The notes under the pieces: model-generated
Seen by the model: the letters and a program-made list of their open reading frames with translations, nothing else
What the model was told of the DNA's origin: nothing
The model's database searches: none
Made by a program: the position numbers and the translations under genes
Assembly (NCBI GenBank): GCA_964057225.1
Contig: OZ059898.1
Location: 11,594,001 to 11,658,000, forward strand
DNA: 64,000 nucleotides
Direction of reading: 5' to 3'
Origin: Auanema rhodensis
Lineage: Eukaryota > Nematoda > Chromadorea > Rhabditida > Rhabditidae
Shown here: positions 48,761 to 61,314 of the stretch, in pieces
Layout: every line of letters begins with the position of its first letter
Position numbering within the stretch: position 1 is the stretch's first letter

Positions 48761-49830
48761 ATGTTCGGAACAGCGGGTGGAAGCAGCACAGGGCTTTTTT
48801 CCTCCCCTTTAACTCCGAAACCAGCCACAACAGCTACGTGAGTTTTATCATTTCTTTCATGCATCAATGTCTAATTCTCAGACCCCTTTTAACTTCAAAT
48901 CCCTTATCCACTCCTTCGATTAAGCCAACTATACCAAATGTTGATGAAAAACAGATACTGTTCGGAGATTTGGAGACCGTAAGTTTTTATGTTCTTAGAA
49001 GATAAATTTGAACGTCTATTAAGATTGTTAACAATTTAACAATGGAAGTCGCTCATCTTGAACGATCGTTCTTATCACAAGCTTTAGAAATTAACGCTTA
49101 CGACAGAGTTGTTCGAGAAAACGAGAAGAAAGTATGCTAGTTTGATTATTAGTTTGAAATTATTTAATCTTTTAGTTAATTAATGCTGATAAGGAAATTT
49201 CAACACTTGAAGCATCCCGTGATCGTTTAAATTATAATTTAGGCTTTATCGATGAGCAGCATTCAGGTATAATATTTATATATATATTTTAGTATTTTTT
49301 AGCAAAGTATGTCTGTTTTAGAACTCGAAAACCTTGTATCTGATATTGAAAAGAAGCTTGGTCTTCCGGATTGGACAGATTATGCCAAGCCATACCCAAT
49401 TGATATGACTTGTGCTTCTCCTGCTGATGAACAAAGACGAAAAATGTAAGTTTATAGTATTTGTTTGATATGTAGATTTTTCTTTCTTCATTTAGAATGC
49501 AATTGCTAACAACTGTTGATGCTCAACTGAAAGAAGCGGGGGACGACATCGATGAAATCATTGGACAGGTGATTTTCTATTCGACAATGATTTTATATAA
49601 ACATTATATTTAGGTTACTGCTCTTGTTAAAGAAAAGGAAAATGTTTCTTCTAATGTTGTTACTGTAGAACATATCCAGAAAGTGCTTAAAAAACAGTTG
49701 GAAAATCTCGTTTGGCTTGATTCTAAAAGCGGTAAGTGTTGCTTATTTTTTGATTTTTAATCCTATTTATTTCTTAGAAGAACTAAATTCAAAGACAGCG
49801 AAACTCAGTCGATCTCTCAACCAAGATTAA
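48761..49830 (+). CDS. Nup62-type nucleoporin with minimal FG region
   Basis: Central-channel nucleoporin of the Nup62/Nsp1 family, partner of Nup54 and Nup58. Exons give MFGTAGGSSTGLFSSPLTPK, a short P/T/S linker, then the coiled-coil domain: LERSFLSQALEINAYDRVVR, ISTLEASRDRLNYNLGFIDE, ELENLVSDIEKKLG, EQRRKMMQLLTTVDAQLKEA, DDIDEIIGQVTALVKEKE and LKKQLENLVWLDSKS, ending SLNQD. This follows the Nsp1_C/Nup62 C-terminal pattern (QA-x-x-x-NA-x-D, LD-x-x, T-x-DAQLK). About 250 residues, with hardly any FG repeats; metazoan Nup62 is usually about twice this length with a long FG domain. It is probably the first gene of a three-gene operon. Confidence 0.82.
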
Positions 49831-49980
49831 ATGTTTTTTTGTACAATATTTATGTTGTGATTCTTGAGTTTTATAAAATTTGGCTCACTAGCATTCTTGT
49901 TCTAATTCATGTTGATGCATTTAAAATATTTATATGCTATATGACCACATATTATTAACGCTGAAATTGAACAATTGAAG

Positions 49981-51395
49981 ATGCATGATACTGTAATCTA
50001 CAATAGATTTTCCTGTGACCGGCAAACCTTAGAAAGGTATTCATGAATTACAAATTTATTCTCGAAAATCTGGAGTTTAAGGTTGTCTTCATTAGCACAA
50101 GGTATCCGTAGTATGGATCAAAAACTCAATAATTTAAAAGACTATGTTTTTAATTCTCAGGAAGATAATGACTTAAGTGAACAAACTTCCTTAGTGAGTA
50201 TATTAGTCAATAAATTTTTTATTAAAATTGCTTTTTCAAATGATGGAAATTGAGATGGTTAGATCTGCAAATGCTTTTAAATCTAGGAAATTGGAAAAGT
50301 TAAAGAGGATTTGCTTAAAGAAACATGTATTCATACAGAATATATTCGATCAGATAGATGAAAATGTAATTCCCTTCATACTAATATGACAATTCATTGT
50401 ATTTAGGATCGAAATCAGAATAAATTAGAAGCGAAAATTGAAATTTTAAAGGAGCGCATTGAACAGTTTAGGATAGAGCACGAGAAAAGACAGTAAGCTG
50501 AAACAAAGCTCTGATAATATGTCTTCGATAATGAACATTTTAGAAATGTATTGAATGTATATAAGGAAGTACTTAGAGTTAAAAGGAGGAACTTAATTGA
50601 AGATTTACAGAAAGTTTTTCCAGTAGAGGTATTATCTTCAAGTATTGTTGATATGAATTACAAATTTCAGACCATTTCCCCTCCGTCTAAAGACTGTGCA
50701 TGCGAACCATACTATACCATACGAGGAATACACTTCCCTTCTGTACCCTTACAACAAGGTTTTTCATAATTCAGCTTATTATTAATTTCGAAGTTTTCAG
50801 GTCATAAGGAGCTATTGCTTTCTAGTGCTTTAGGCATCATTGTACATTTTCTTAAAACACTAGGTGACATAATGGATTACACCTTCCATAATCCAGTTAT
50901 TCATAATTCTTCAAATAGTTCTATTGTACATAATCATTATGAAAAGCTGTAAGTTATTTTCAAAGTTTTTAATCTAATTTATTTTTGTAGAGTCCCTTTG
51001 TATAAAGCTGGATGGCGCAGTGATAAAGACCGCTTAGATGTGGCTTTTGCGTTGCTAAGTAAGTTTTTTTCGAAAACCTTTCTGATAGCTTCCAATCATT
51101 TTCTAGGCCAAAATGTGATGCAACTAGCAAATGATACTGGCTATTCGCTATCAGAAGACAATATAGCTGCATCAATACGCGAATGGATGCAGTCGTTTTT
51201 GAAAAAGTAGCATATTTTGCTTAATTTGTTATTCACATTTTCGTTTTTAGCTCAAAACCCATGGATCTGTGTAGGCCAAGTCAAAGTATATTCAGTCCAG
51301 CTTCCTTGACTGAAGATCATTTCTCTAGTCTTGAAAAAGGTATAAGAGATATGTTTACAACTGTACCATATACGAATGATGTAATTAAGATTTAA
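49981..51395 (+). CDS. UVRAG/ATG14-family subunit of PI3-kinase (Vps34) complex
   Basis: Beclin-Vps34 complex subunit family (UVRAG/Vps38 or ATG14/Barkor). Exons give MHDTVIYNRFSCDRQTL, SMDQKLNNLKDYVF, a coiled coil (KLEAKIEILKERIEQFRIEH), LRVKRRNLIEDLQKVFPVE, then the family core YYTIRGIHFPSVPLQQGH, LLLSSALGIIVHFLKTLGDI, MDYTFHNPVIHNSSNSS, LVPLYKAGWRSDKDRLDVAF and ALLSQNVMQLANDTGYSL. The order I-x-G-(I/L)-x-(F/L)-P, A-LG-x-x-x-H, PLY, and (L)L-x-x-N(V/I)-x-QL matches UVRAG best, but ATG14 is not excluded. The most likely end is TAA at 51393-51395 (TNDVIKI), overlapping an AATAAA signal. Splicing to ACCTTG at 51451 would instead end it at 51497. Confidence 0.78.
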
Positions 51396-51502
51396 ATAAA
51401 TAATTTATAATGTTAATCGGTTTCGTTTTGTTTTTCTACAATCGGTTCAGACCTTGTATCTCTTGATGATTGTGCCAAAAATTTCATATTAATGTGATAT
51501 AG
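51396..51502 (+). promoter_or_regulatory. Operon-type intercistronic region (poly(A) signal plus trans-splice acceptor)
   Basis: AATAAA at 51395-51400 directly follows the likely UVRAG stop. About 50 bp later TTTTTCTACAATCGGTTCAG (ends 51450) is a good acceptor, and a second, GATATAG, abuts the VPS41 ATG at 51503. A spacing of about 107 bp between stop and next ATG is typical of nematode operons. Confidence 0.6.
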
Positions 51503-54500
51503 ATGGAGAGTGAACATTCCAATATTTCAATACGAGATGAGGAGGAAGAGGAAGAAGAGGTTAACTCTTAAGGATACTTGAAATCATCTCTCAAACTTTT
51601 TCAGCTATTCCTTGAACCTAGATTAAAGTATGATCGAGTTATAGGCGAGCAGGCTGTAAAGGTTCTCAATGCTCTCACTTTACAATGATTTTTGATTGTT
51701 TGTAGATGCTTGAATCCGATGTCATAACATGCATTTGTGTAAATGAAAAGTTGATTGGTGTTGGAGCTCAATCTGGTAGAATATGGATAATGGATCATTT
51801 AGGCTTTGGTGATACTGCAAATATACCTGTATATTATTTCGAATAGCTCAATATGGACTGAATATAATTTATAGGTGATGCAACCTCATCGTAGTAAAGT
51901 TACTAGATTGGACTTAGATCCCGGGGGTAATGTAGTCATTAGTTGTGGAAATGATTATCGTGTAGTCGTATCTAGTTTTGATTCAAGAGAAACATCATAC
52001 GTATGAAATATCGTTGATATGTTCAACCTCAATTAATTCTTTCAGGTATTGAACTTGCCTTTCATGCCCAAATGTATAGCATTAATGCCAAATTTTATAA
52101 CAAATAACAAATTCTATGTGGGGGAACGAAGCTTAGCTGTATATGAACGGAAAAAACTATTCAAATCACAAGTCACGGTTTGAAATCCATTCATCCAAAT
52201 GATTAGGTTATCGTTTTATTTTAGAAGACATTGTATACAGGCCAGGTTAAAGAAGGGCATATTACCCGATGCTCGTGTAACGGGAACTATATTGCATTTA
52301 CTAATGATGGTGGAACACGAATTATGGATAGGTATTATGAGATTAGGGACAACTTTCACATCAGATTTGCAGATTGACTGAAAAAATTCTTCCTCCTATA
52401 ACCTTAACTCATGATCCTAAGACATATTGTACTTCTAAGTGTCCTCCGTCACATGCTTGGTTAAATGGTTTTTGTTTTATTTTTATTTATTTTTTTTATT
52501 TTTTTATTATTAGCTGAGCAAATTGCCATTGGTTGGGCTGATACTGTGATTATTGCTAAAGTGGTATGAGTCTTGCTTTTTTTTATTCTAAAGTAATGTT
52601 TCCTTCTTAGAGTCATTCGGCCTGCGAAATCCTCTATTCTTGGAATTTGAAAGGATTCCTCTGTTCAGGGATCTCATTTATACTCAATAATGAGCTGCCA
52701 CAAATTGTTTTTTTTGGTTTGAAGCCCGAAGATGATATGGAAGATGACGATGCCAAGGTATTCCTTAAAATATTGCTAATAGTTTCTATATTTTGTAGTC
52801 AATGTTCTCCACTGAATCGCTGTCTTGCACTGCTTCAAAACCTCCACTAATTCAAGTTTTTGTTTGTGAACCAATTTCTACAGAGAAATTCAGATTAGTC
52901 TCAGAGGACAGGATAAAGTATTTGCAAAATAGCAGGGCACATGACGAATATTGAATTGCAGATTAGATGTCAGGAAGGATTCGCAACCTTTTCAATACCA
53001 ATTTATGGGTCTACCTTCATGTGATACTTATTTCTTAATAGGACCAAACGATTTCGTTGTGGTATGGCATGTTGTTGATGAAATTTGGTTAATTTACCTC
53101 TAGGCTACTCCATACAGCTCACTGGATGCAGTTAAATGGAGAATTGAAAATAATTTATGGGAAGAAGCTTGGAATTTGGCGAAAGAACGGTGTGTGAAAG
53201 TTGTTTACTATTCCTTATCTTGGATTTAGTGCCTCTGAGTTGGAAGGGACCGAATATGACATGAGAACTGTAGGCACAGGAATGGTGGAATATTTAATTG
53301 CATGTGATGATGCTAGATCTGCTGCCAATATGTGTGTTGATGTGAGTCTAAGAAGGATTAACAACAACTCACAAAGAATTATTAGTTGTATTCATAGTGA
53401 ACATTGCTTTCAGGTTTGTGGCAAATCAAAAACAGAGTGGGAATGGGCTGTCAATGTTTTTGATCGACATGGAATACCTACGTTATTGGCTAATGTATGT
53501 GCATATTTACCCCCCCCCCCCCCCCTCTTCTTATAATATTATTAAAAGGTTTTGCCAACTAATGATCCCCAACTTGAACCAGAATGCTATGAAATTGTAC
53601 TTCAAGCTGCTTTACAAACCGATATAGCCTTATTCAAAAAACTAGTCATTTCATTCAACTCAGATATTTACCGGACTGGTATACACAATTTGATTTAATC
53701 GAAAGCTCTATTTATATCTTTGTTCAGCGTCGATTATCCAGGAAGTTCTCAATCGCATTCATTTAGCATTAACTCCAAATCGTCCTGAAGGTAATTCAAA
53801 ATGTTATTTAATTAGCATATTCATGCACTGCTAGCATGTTTCACGTAAATACTAACATTAGTGAAAAAAATTGATGCTTGACCGGTTGTGCTTCCGTTGT
53901 TGTTGTCGTTTAACCTGAGATTCAGTTTTTTTTTTTCAGAAGATGCTCTCACATCTGACGATGAAATGCGTTTGTATAATGCTCTTGCACACTTGTATGT
54001 GTATGGCAGAAACTTCAAAGATGCCATAAAGATTTATATGGATTTGAAAGACCCCCAGGTTTTCCGTGTAATAGACAAATATCATCTGTTCGAATATGTA
54101 ATAATCTTGTTAAAATATTTTTTCACTTTATGTTACTTTAGGTAAAAGATCAAATTTCGGAACTCATGCAGATTAATGTAGATTTAGCTATTCGCCTTCT
54201 ACTGGAAAATGAAGATAGTGTTGCACCTTCATTTGTTATGAGTAAACTATCCTTTGATCCGAAACTTCAGGTATACATTTCATACGTTGGCATATCCTGA
54301 ATTATTAAATATTAGATGGCATATTTGACCAAACTATTGAGCAAAAACGAGGGTAGTGAGTTCGCTGATCAAGCTGTCAGATTATACGCTGAATATGATC
54401 GCAAAAAGCTCCTCCCTTTCTTAAAGGAGAATGAGCATTATAATCTGTCGAAAGCTTTAGCTGTATGCACAAATAAGGAATACATAGATGAGGTCAGACA

Positions 54501-55345
54501 AAACTTGTTGAATGAGAGTTTAGTCTTTGCTTTTTAGATGATTTTGCTGCTCGGTAAAAGTGGAAGGCATCTTGAAGCACTCGATTGTATGCTTCGTCAA
54601 AGCTGCGCCATTCAAGAAAGTCAACTTAAAAACAGAGCAATAACTGAGAAGGACTATGAACCTCTTCTAAAAGCAATAGATTACTGCAAAGGTATTTAAT
54701 ATTATTCCTAGAAAACTACAACGGGCTTCCTAGAACATGACGACATGGACTTGTGGAACCACCTCATTAACAAAGTATTGCAATCATCTCATTTCATTGC
54801 TCGATTATTACGGGAAGCTGGAACGAGTATCGACCCTCTAGTAATAATTGAAAAGGTGAGCGCCTTCATAGTATGAATATGTGGAAGCATTTTTTAGATT
54901 CCCGTTTCCATGGATATACCAGACTTACGACGAGCCGTAGCCAAGGTCCTCACAGATTGCGCCGATCGAGTGAACCTATTGAAAGGATGTCGATTAGCAA
55001 CATACGCTGATTCTAAATTATTGCTTGACATGTATCTAAAAACTCATGCTAAAACCAAGAGTGTCAATAGCCGTTCGTCATGTTTTGTTTGCAAGTAAGC
55101 ACTTACTCACATATTTTCCGACACAGCTCTCGTTCTAGAGTATCTGTTATGAATTTTTCATCAGAAATGCGTATTTTTGGATGTGGACACTCCGCCCATG
55201 GTATATGTAGCTTAGAGGTATTAATATTATAAAAAATTGCTAATTTGTTTTTAACTTAAACTATTTTTAGATGGAAACAAAGCTTCAACGGGGAAGAAAC
55301 ACGTGTTATGTCTGTAGTGAAACTAGTCGGGAAGAATTTATGTAA
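51503..55345 (+). CDS. VPS41: VPS41, HOPS tethering-complex subunit
   Basis: HOPS-specific subunit needed for fusion at late endosomes and lysosomes. The start MESEHSNISIRDEEEEEEE has the acidic N-terminus of the family, followed by LEPRLKYDRV (human-type EPKLKYER). The WD40 propeller follows (VITCICVNEKLIGVGAQSGR, LDLDPGGNVVISCGNDYRVV, GHITRCSCNGNYIAFTNDGG, EQIAIGWADTVIIAKV). A long alpha-solenoid includes the CHC repeat (EDALTSDDEMRLYNALAHLY, LHVYGRNFKDAIKIYMDLKD-type, LLLGKSGRHLEALDCMLRQ, MDLWNHLINKVLQSS). The C-terminal RING-like motif is CFVC..GCGHSAHGIC..CYVC, and the end is EEFM. About 20 exons. One intron contains a C16 homopolymer. Confidence 0.93.
53510..53525 (+). repeat. C16 homopolymer in a VPS41 intron
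   Basis: Sixteen consecutive C bases lie in the pyrimidine tract of a roughly 50-bp intron between exons ending PTLLAN and beginning VLPTND. Such a run is rare in this AT-rich sequence. Confidence 0.95.
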
Positions 55346-56158
55346 AAGGTCTATTCGTATAAACATGTATATATTTATATATATATATATATCATTTTAA
55401 CATTGTGCATAGCTTATTACTTTAAAAATTATAAATATTTTCAAATTGTTTGCGAGAACTAGTGCCGTGTGTAGGTTCAGCAACAAATGATAAATGTTTG
55501 TGAAAAAAAACTTGTTTTCTCCTCCACGCTTTGTCATGATGTTTTCATACGTGTATTTGAGAAACAATTGGCTTGGATCATACCTTCACTCAATACTAGA
55601 AATGTTTGAATCAGTTGGTTTACCCACAAGAGATGCGAGAGAGTGAAAGAGGGAAGAGAGTATCAGCCATCAATTTGACAAGCACGATATTTACGAACTG
55701 CCCTGCACTTACTGCGAAAATAATACTTCAGTACTTTGGTATCGATATATACTTTTTTGATTTACTATATACGTATAGTATCAGTTGTATTTTAACTTCT
55801 TTTTATTGATCTCTTGTTTTCATAATCTTTTAATGGTAATGGATTCGTTCAAAAGGAATATGCATGCACGTATCGATTTGTGTTATTCTGGTCCTTTTCC
55901 GCTTTCAAGTGTTCTCCTTTCATTGCTGTTCCACTTATTTCAATCGTATACAATGTGTTTCATTATTTTCGCTAAACTTTTTATGGTTTAATATCTTTAT
56001 TTCAAATTTCATTCTAGATTAAGGAATGAAACTTCATCGTTTCCTAGCAACCACATTGGCTCACCAGAATTTCTGTTTCCGTTTAATTTTCGTCTTTCAT
56101 ATTTTAAATTTTAGTCAATTCACTTCGCATAACTTTCCAACATTTTCAGAAATTATAA
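55346..56158. other. VPS41-RNF19 spacer
   Basis: No gene. It contains a TA dinucleotide run near 55371-55393 and ends with ACATTTTCAG at 56140-56149, nine bases before the RNF19 ATG, a likely trans-splice acceptor. Confidence 0.6.
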
Positions 56159-59100
56159 ATGAGCACTGGGAAGAAAGTTTTAGATCCATTAGTAGAATGC
56201 CCAGAGGCTTCTGATTGTATTGACCCATTCGACAAGGGTAATTCTTGTTTTTCTACCTTTTCCATTAACTAACATTTGAATCATTTCAGAAGAACTGAGA
56301 TGTGGTCCTTCACTAGAAGCATCAACTTCAGGTTTAATGGAATCATATCAACCAACGAGAAACAAAACAAGCGAAGTAAGTTTTTTTTGACCATTTTCTC
56401 GTAATCCAAGAATTCCCATGCAATTTCTCTTCTTATTTCTCATTTTAACGCTGTAGATATCTGAAAACCAAATTTTTTTTAAGTAGTTTGTTTTTAAAAA
56501 CTTCATCTCTAGTTTTATTGTGAGGTCTTTATTCTTCGCTCTTAAACAATACAGCCAGTCAATATTATCAATATTGTTTAAGCAGAACAAGCGACGACGA
56601 ACGGGATCACGCTTGAGTCTAGCTAGTTTGTTTAGTTTCTCATCACAAGGTCGCGATAAAGAAGTACAACGAGAAAGGTTTGTCTCGATTAAAAATTGCC
56701 TTTCATATTTCTATATTTAGATCACGTTCTGGATACTCCTACGAAGGAGATCAATCAGAAGTTCTCTCATCTGTATCTGTTAGTGATTTGCGTTCAACAG
56801 GAAGTGATAGTCTTGAGAACAGACGGTTCTTTACAATCTTGGGGTTTATTATTTGATTTTTTGGCTTTTAAGGTATCGAAACAGTGAAGGTGAGTGTCAC
56901 GACCATTCGCTTGATCGTGATTGTTACGAGATGCTTCTTGGAGACCTCGACGGTGAAGAAGAAGAAGTTGTATGTAAAAAGGTTAGTTTATTTCATTCTC
57001 CCATATGTTCGCTTATTCTCGTTATAGGGTAATATAAAAATGAGAGAATGTCCTTTATGTTGTATGAAACAGCCGTTGCACAATTTTCCAAAGCTTGTGG
57101 GATGTTCACATCGAAGTTGTAGACTATGTTTAATGCAGGTTTCTATTAACTTTTCTCTGCAAAGTTTATCCTGCTGCTCTTTTAGTATGTTGAATTGGAA
57201 ATTACTGAAAATCGGGTTGAAGTGTCATGCCCAGAGTGCCCTAATTTTTTGCATCCTTCCGATATCAAGTAAGCTTTAATGAAACAGTTTCTTTTTTAAG
57301 TTTTTTTCTCTCAGAAGACTTGTTGGAAAACGTGCTGGTTTAATAGAAAAATATGAGAAATTTTCTCTTCGTCGGTATTTACTTTCTGAACCTGATGCTC
57401 GATGGTGCCCAGCTCCAGACTGCGGGTAAGCTTACCTTATTTGATTTGTCGTGTACTCAAGTTTCTTTAAAGATTTGCTGTTATTGCTTCCTCTTGTGCA
57501 GCTTGTCCTCAACTGAGGTGCATGAGAGAATCGTGTGGAGCTCTTTTCTGTTATCATTGCAAGGTAATTTGTAAATTTCATATATAACTAAAATGCTATT
57601 CAGAGTGCCTGGCACGCTAACCAAACATGTGATGAAGCTCGTAGAGCTAGAGGAATAGTTCCCACATTAAGAGCTGTTGTAACCCGAAGAATAACTGATG
57701 TTTCCGTTGAAGCTCACTTAAAACGTAGTTTGTTATTTTTCTTATTTAATCGTTTTCACAGCTTTTATATTTACAGCAGGAGATATTAAAGGTTGTCCTC
57801 GATGTCATACTTATATTGTTAAAATGGACGATGGTTCCTGTAACCATATGGTCTGTGCTATGTGTTCTGCAGAATTCTGCTGGTTATGTCTTAAAGAAAT
57901 TAGTGATTTACATTACCTCAGGTGCGTTTGTTTTTCTTGATCTCGTTTTTGAGAAACATTTTTAGTCCTACTGGTTGTACATTTTGGGGGAAAAAGCCAT
58001 GGACTCGTAAGAAGAAACTTTTATGGCAAGTTGGTACCCTAATTGGGGCTCCTCTCGGCATTGCCTTAATTGCTGGGCTTTCAATTCCTGGCATTATATT
58101 TGGTGTTCCAGTATTTGTAGGAAGGTTTATATAGCAAGACCAGGTCTTCTCTTTTCATACTTTTCTTTTTTTAGAAAGGTTCATCAACGTTTCTTACATC
58201 ATTCCAAGTTACGTCGTCGAACAGTAACAGCTGCCTGCGTTGCAGGCTCGTTGGTGGTATCACCCGTGCTTGCTGTTATGGCCATCGGTAATTAATTTTG
58301 CATTTTCTATTTTTAGTTTTTCTATTTCATTCTTATCTTTTGCTATATTTATTGTTTTTTATGGCCATTATTCTTATATGTTCAGGAGTGGGAGTTCCAA
58401 TTATGTTAGCCTATGTTTATGGGGTAGTTCCCTTATCGTTATGTAGAAGTGGAGGTATGTTTTCTTATTACTATTTCAAATTAAATTTTCACTCATTGTA
58501 GGATGCGGGTTATCTGATACAGCAAATAATCTCAATATTGATACGTTGGATGAGGACACAGATTTATGGAAAGATGCCGTCGGTAGTGTTTTCATGAAAA
58601 TTGATATTAACTCAAACGTAATGCTATAGAGGAAGCTAGGCATCCAGCTTATATGGAGTCTGATCGTTTGGATGATAATAATTCTATAGCCCCTGGCCTT
58701 TCCTTTCAAAGTGGATTATTGTCTAGTAATCAAGTTCGATTAATTGTACATAATAACAGCAAGAGAACTCGAAGTCCCAGCATGTCTTCTGGTTTGGAAA
58801 TTGTTTCATGTGTTTGTTTTTATCTTAATTACTCTCAGGATCAGGAAGATTGAGTCCAGATGCTAGAGTAAATTACGAGGAAGCTAGCACTAAAGCTCTT
58901 GCTGGCAGTCAATATCATTTTCATTATGATGATAAGGTATTATTGAAGTTTAAGTTAATAAAGCATAATAATCATATCGGTCAGAGTGTAAATACGTTGT
59001 ACTCTGGTCATGAAGCTAATTCGTACAGTGAAGAAGTGGCAAGTACCAAAGCATTAGCAGGGTCTGTTCACGATTCCAAAAGTCTTAGCGAGAGTTGCCA

Positions 59101-59889
59101 TAGGCAAAAATTGGAAGAAAATGGTTTGAATGACGTTAAATCGGTGAATAAATTTCTATTTTATTTTTAGAAGAAAGCCATGTTCCAGCATGTGCTACAT
59201 CATCGAATTCGTCATCTGAATACACTCGGTACGTATACTTTATTTTATGATTTTATTTTATTTCTTTATTTTTCAGTATTCAAATAGAAGATCCTATTGT
59301 TGCCCCCATTCGCAGGCGAATGGAGAACCGTGTTAAAGTTGTAAAAACGGTGGCTCATGTGCACCCTATCCCCACATCACCAGGTATGCATGATGATTTT
59401 TGAACATCTATTCTAAATTAACTTCTAGTTGCTGAGGGAGAAGAAGGTTCTGGTGGAATGGACGAAATGCCTTCTGGCAGTCAAGTTTCTTCTCAACCTG
59501 GACCGTCTCAGTTCGATATCTTGAAGGATGACACAGATCCATTTAAAATTCGAACCCTGTTGGATAACATGAAACAAATGGTAGCTGTTGATATACCATC
59601 AGAGCGTGCTTATGAGTGAGTGTTCGTCTTAATCTCTATAGTGAATTCAAATTTTCAGGCCACCTCGATCCGTGCATGCATCCAAGTTCCGTCGTTCCGG
59701 TTCCGGCCGAAGTTTGGCTACTGTTGCTACTTATTCCAGTGCTCCTGATTCTCAATTTACACGGTAATTCAGTGTAATTTCTTCTAAAATAATCAAAAAT
59801 AATATTTTAGGTCTGAGACCACATCAGTATCTCATGTACGTCCTAAAAGGAATTTCTTTCAGAGTATTTTCACTAGGAGCAAAAGATGA
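56159..59889 (+). CDS. RNF19-type RBR E3 ubiquitin ligase (two TM helices)
   Basis: RING-between-RING ligase of the RNF19A/B (dorfin) family, anchored in the ER or vesicle membrane. Start [20 protein letters not shown], then a Ser/Arg-rich linker. RING1 is [34 protein letters not shown] is [38 protein letters not shown] and [20 protein letters not shown]2 is [32 protein letters not shown], with the catalytic Cys in DGSCNHM. Two TM segments follow ([40 protein letters not shown]), then a long disordered tail with two STKALAG motifs, ending IFTRSKR. Around 20 short-intron exons. All zinc ligands appear present. Confidence 0.92.
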
Positions 59890-60189
59890 AAAGTCCGGTT
59901 AACATAGTTTTATCTTTCTGGTCAATTGTTTGAATGAAAAAATCTTTATTATTATTGTTTAAATGGTTTATATATATATATATATACTTACATTTTCATT
60001 AAGGTATAACATATCTTAAATATCTTTGTACCATAATTTTAAAAAAATATTATGATGTGATTTACATTCCGAAATAGTAAATTATTAGATTTATTTCAAT
60101 TGTTTTCATATTGCATAGGTTTTTCTGAATACGTTATCTAAAAAAGGCAATTCAACTCATGTTACGATATAACAAATTAAGTTTAGAAT

Positions 60190-61135
60190 ATGATCCAAGA
60201 AGATGATCTTAAGCTATCATCGTATGATGGCTTAGATTCAGTTATGAAACAGCAATGTTCTGAATGTAAACGGAATCGAATGTACTTTTGTTATGATTGT
60301 CGCACACCCTTACCTGGGATATTTACTCCTTCTATTACAGTTAGTCATGTTGTTCTGGATTAAATGTTAGCTTACTCACCTGTTATAGCTTCCCTGCGAT
60401 GTTGATATTATCAAGCATCCAAAGGAAAAAAATTCCAAAAGTAGTGCCATTCATTGTAAAATTGTAGCTCAAAAACAAACTAGAGTGGGGCGATTAACCG
60501 GAAGTCAGTTTCTAATTCAGTTACTTCTTTCAGGTTTTTGATTGGCCCAAAGTCTATGATTATAGGACTGAGGAAAGTGATGCTGAGGGTGCAACGGTAA
60601 CTCCATTTCCTTTCGTGAATATACTGAAAATTTTCAATCTCTGTTTAAGGTCCTAGTTTTTCCCTCCAAAACAGCTGTTTCCATTGAGGAGTTTGTGAAA
60701 GAAAAAGGTCCCATAAAAAGAATAGTAGTCCTAGATTGCACTTGGTTTCAAGTCGGACAAATGAGAAGAACGCCTGAGATTCAAGGTTTTTTTATTACAA
60801 AACTCAATATCGTACACTTATACTTTCAGGACTTCCTTGTGTCTCCTTAAATAGTTATAAGACAGCATATTGGAGGCCACAATATAATTATAATGAAGTT
60901 TGAAAGAACTGCAAAGCAAAATTATATTGTTTTAATTTTTTAGTCGTTTTTGGCAACTATTGAGGCTATTTATTATTCTCTCAGAGAAATCCATGAACTA
61001 CAAATCGGCGCTTATGATAAGTGTGAGTCAATGCATCTTCATCAAAAGAAAATAACATTTCTTACAGCATTTGATGACTTGCTGTTTTGGTTTTTCCATA
61101 CAAAACGGAAAGTTAATGATAAAAGAAGGGAATGA
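60190..61135 (+). CDS. DTWD1: DTWD1-type tRNA-uridine aminocarboxypropyltransferase
   Basis: DTW-domain protein that makes acp3U in tRNA from S-adenosylmethionine (DTWD1 in mammals modifies D-loop position 20). Start MIQEDDLKLSSYDGLDSV, then a zinc-type CSECKRNRMYFCYDCRTPLP. Then VDIIKHPKEKNSKSSAIH, then VLVFPSKTAVSIEEF, and the signature RIVVLDCTWFQVGQMRRTPE (D-C-T-W), with SLNSYKTAYWRPQ and FLATIEAIYYSLREIHE. The end is DDLLFWFFHTKRKVNDKRRE. The final intron uses donor AAGT|GTGAGT to keep frame. It is followed 179 bp later by GatC, a second tRNA-related gene, possibly in one operon. Confidence 0.88.
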
Positions 61136-61314
61136 GCTGGAAAACTTGGAGCGTGAAATAAGAATTCTGAGTAAATTGAACTTTGAGTTGTTATTCTTTT
61201 TTGTTTTTTGTTGATAAATTTTTATTTTCTATATCTTTACAATAATCATTTGCTCGAATCATGCAAGATATATCTTAAAATAGTATTTTTTGAAAATACA
61301 AAAATATTTTTTAG

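Noticed and set aside
51420-51497. UVRAG coding sequence extended to TGA at 51497 as the main model
   Set aside because: An in-frame stop at 51393 coincides with AATAAA, which fits a normal 3' end; the longer form is kept only as an alternative.
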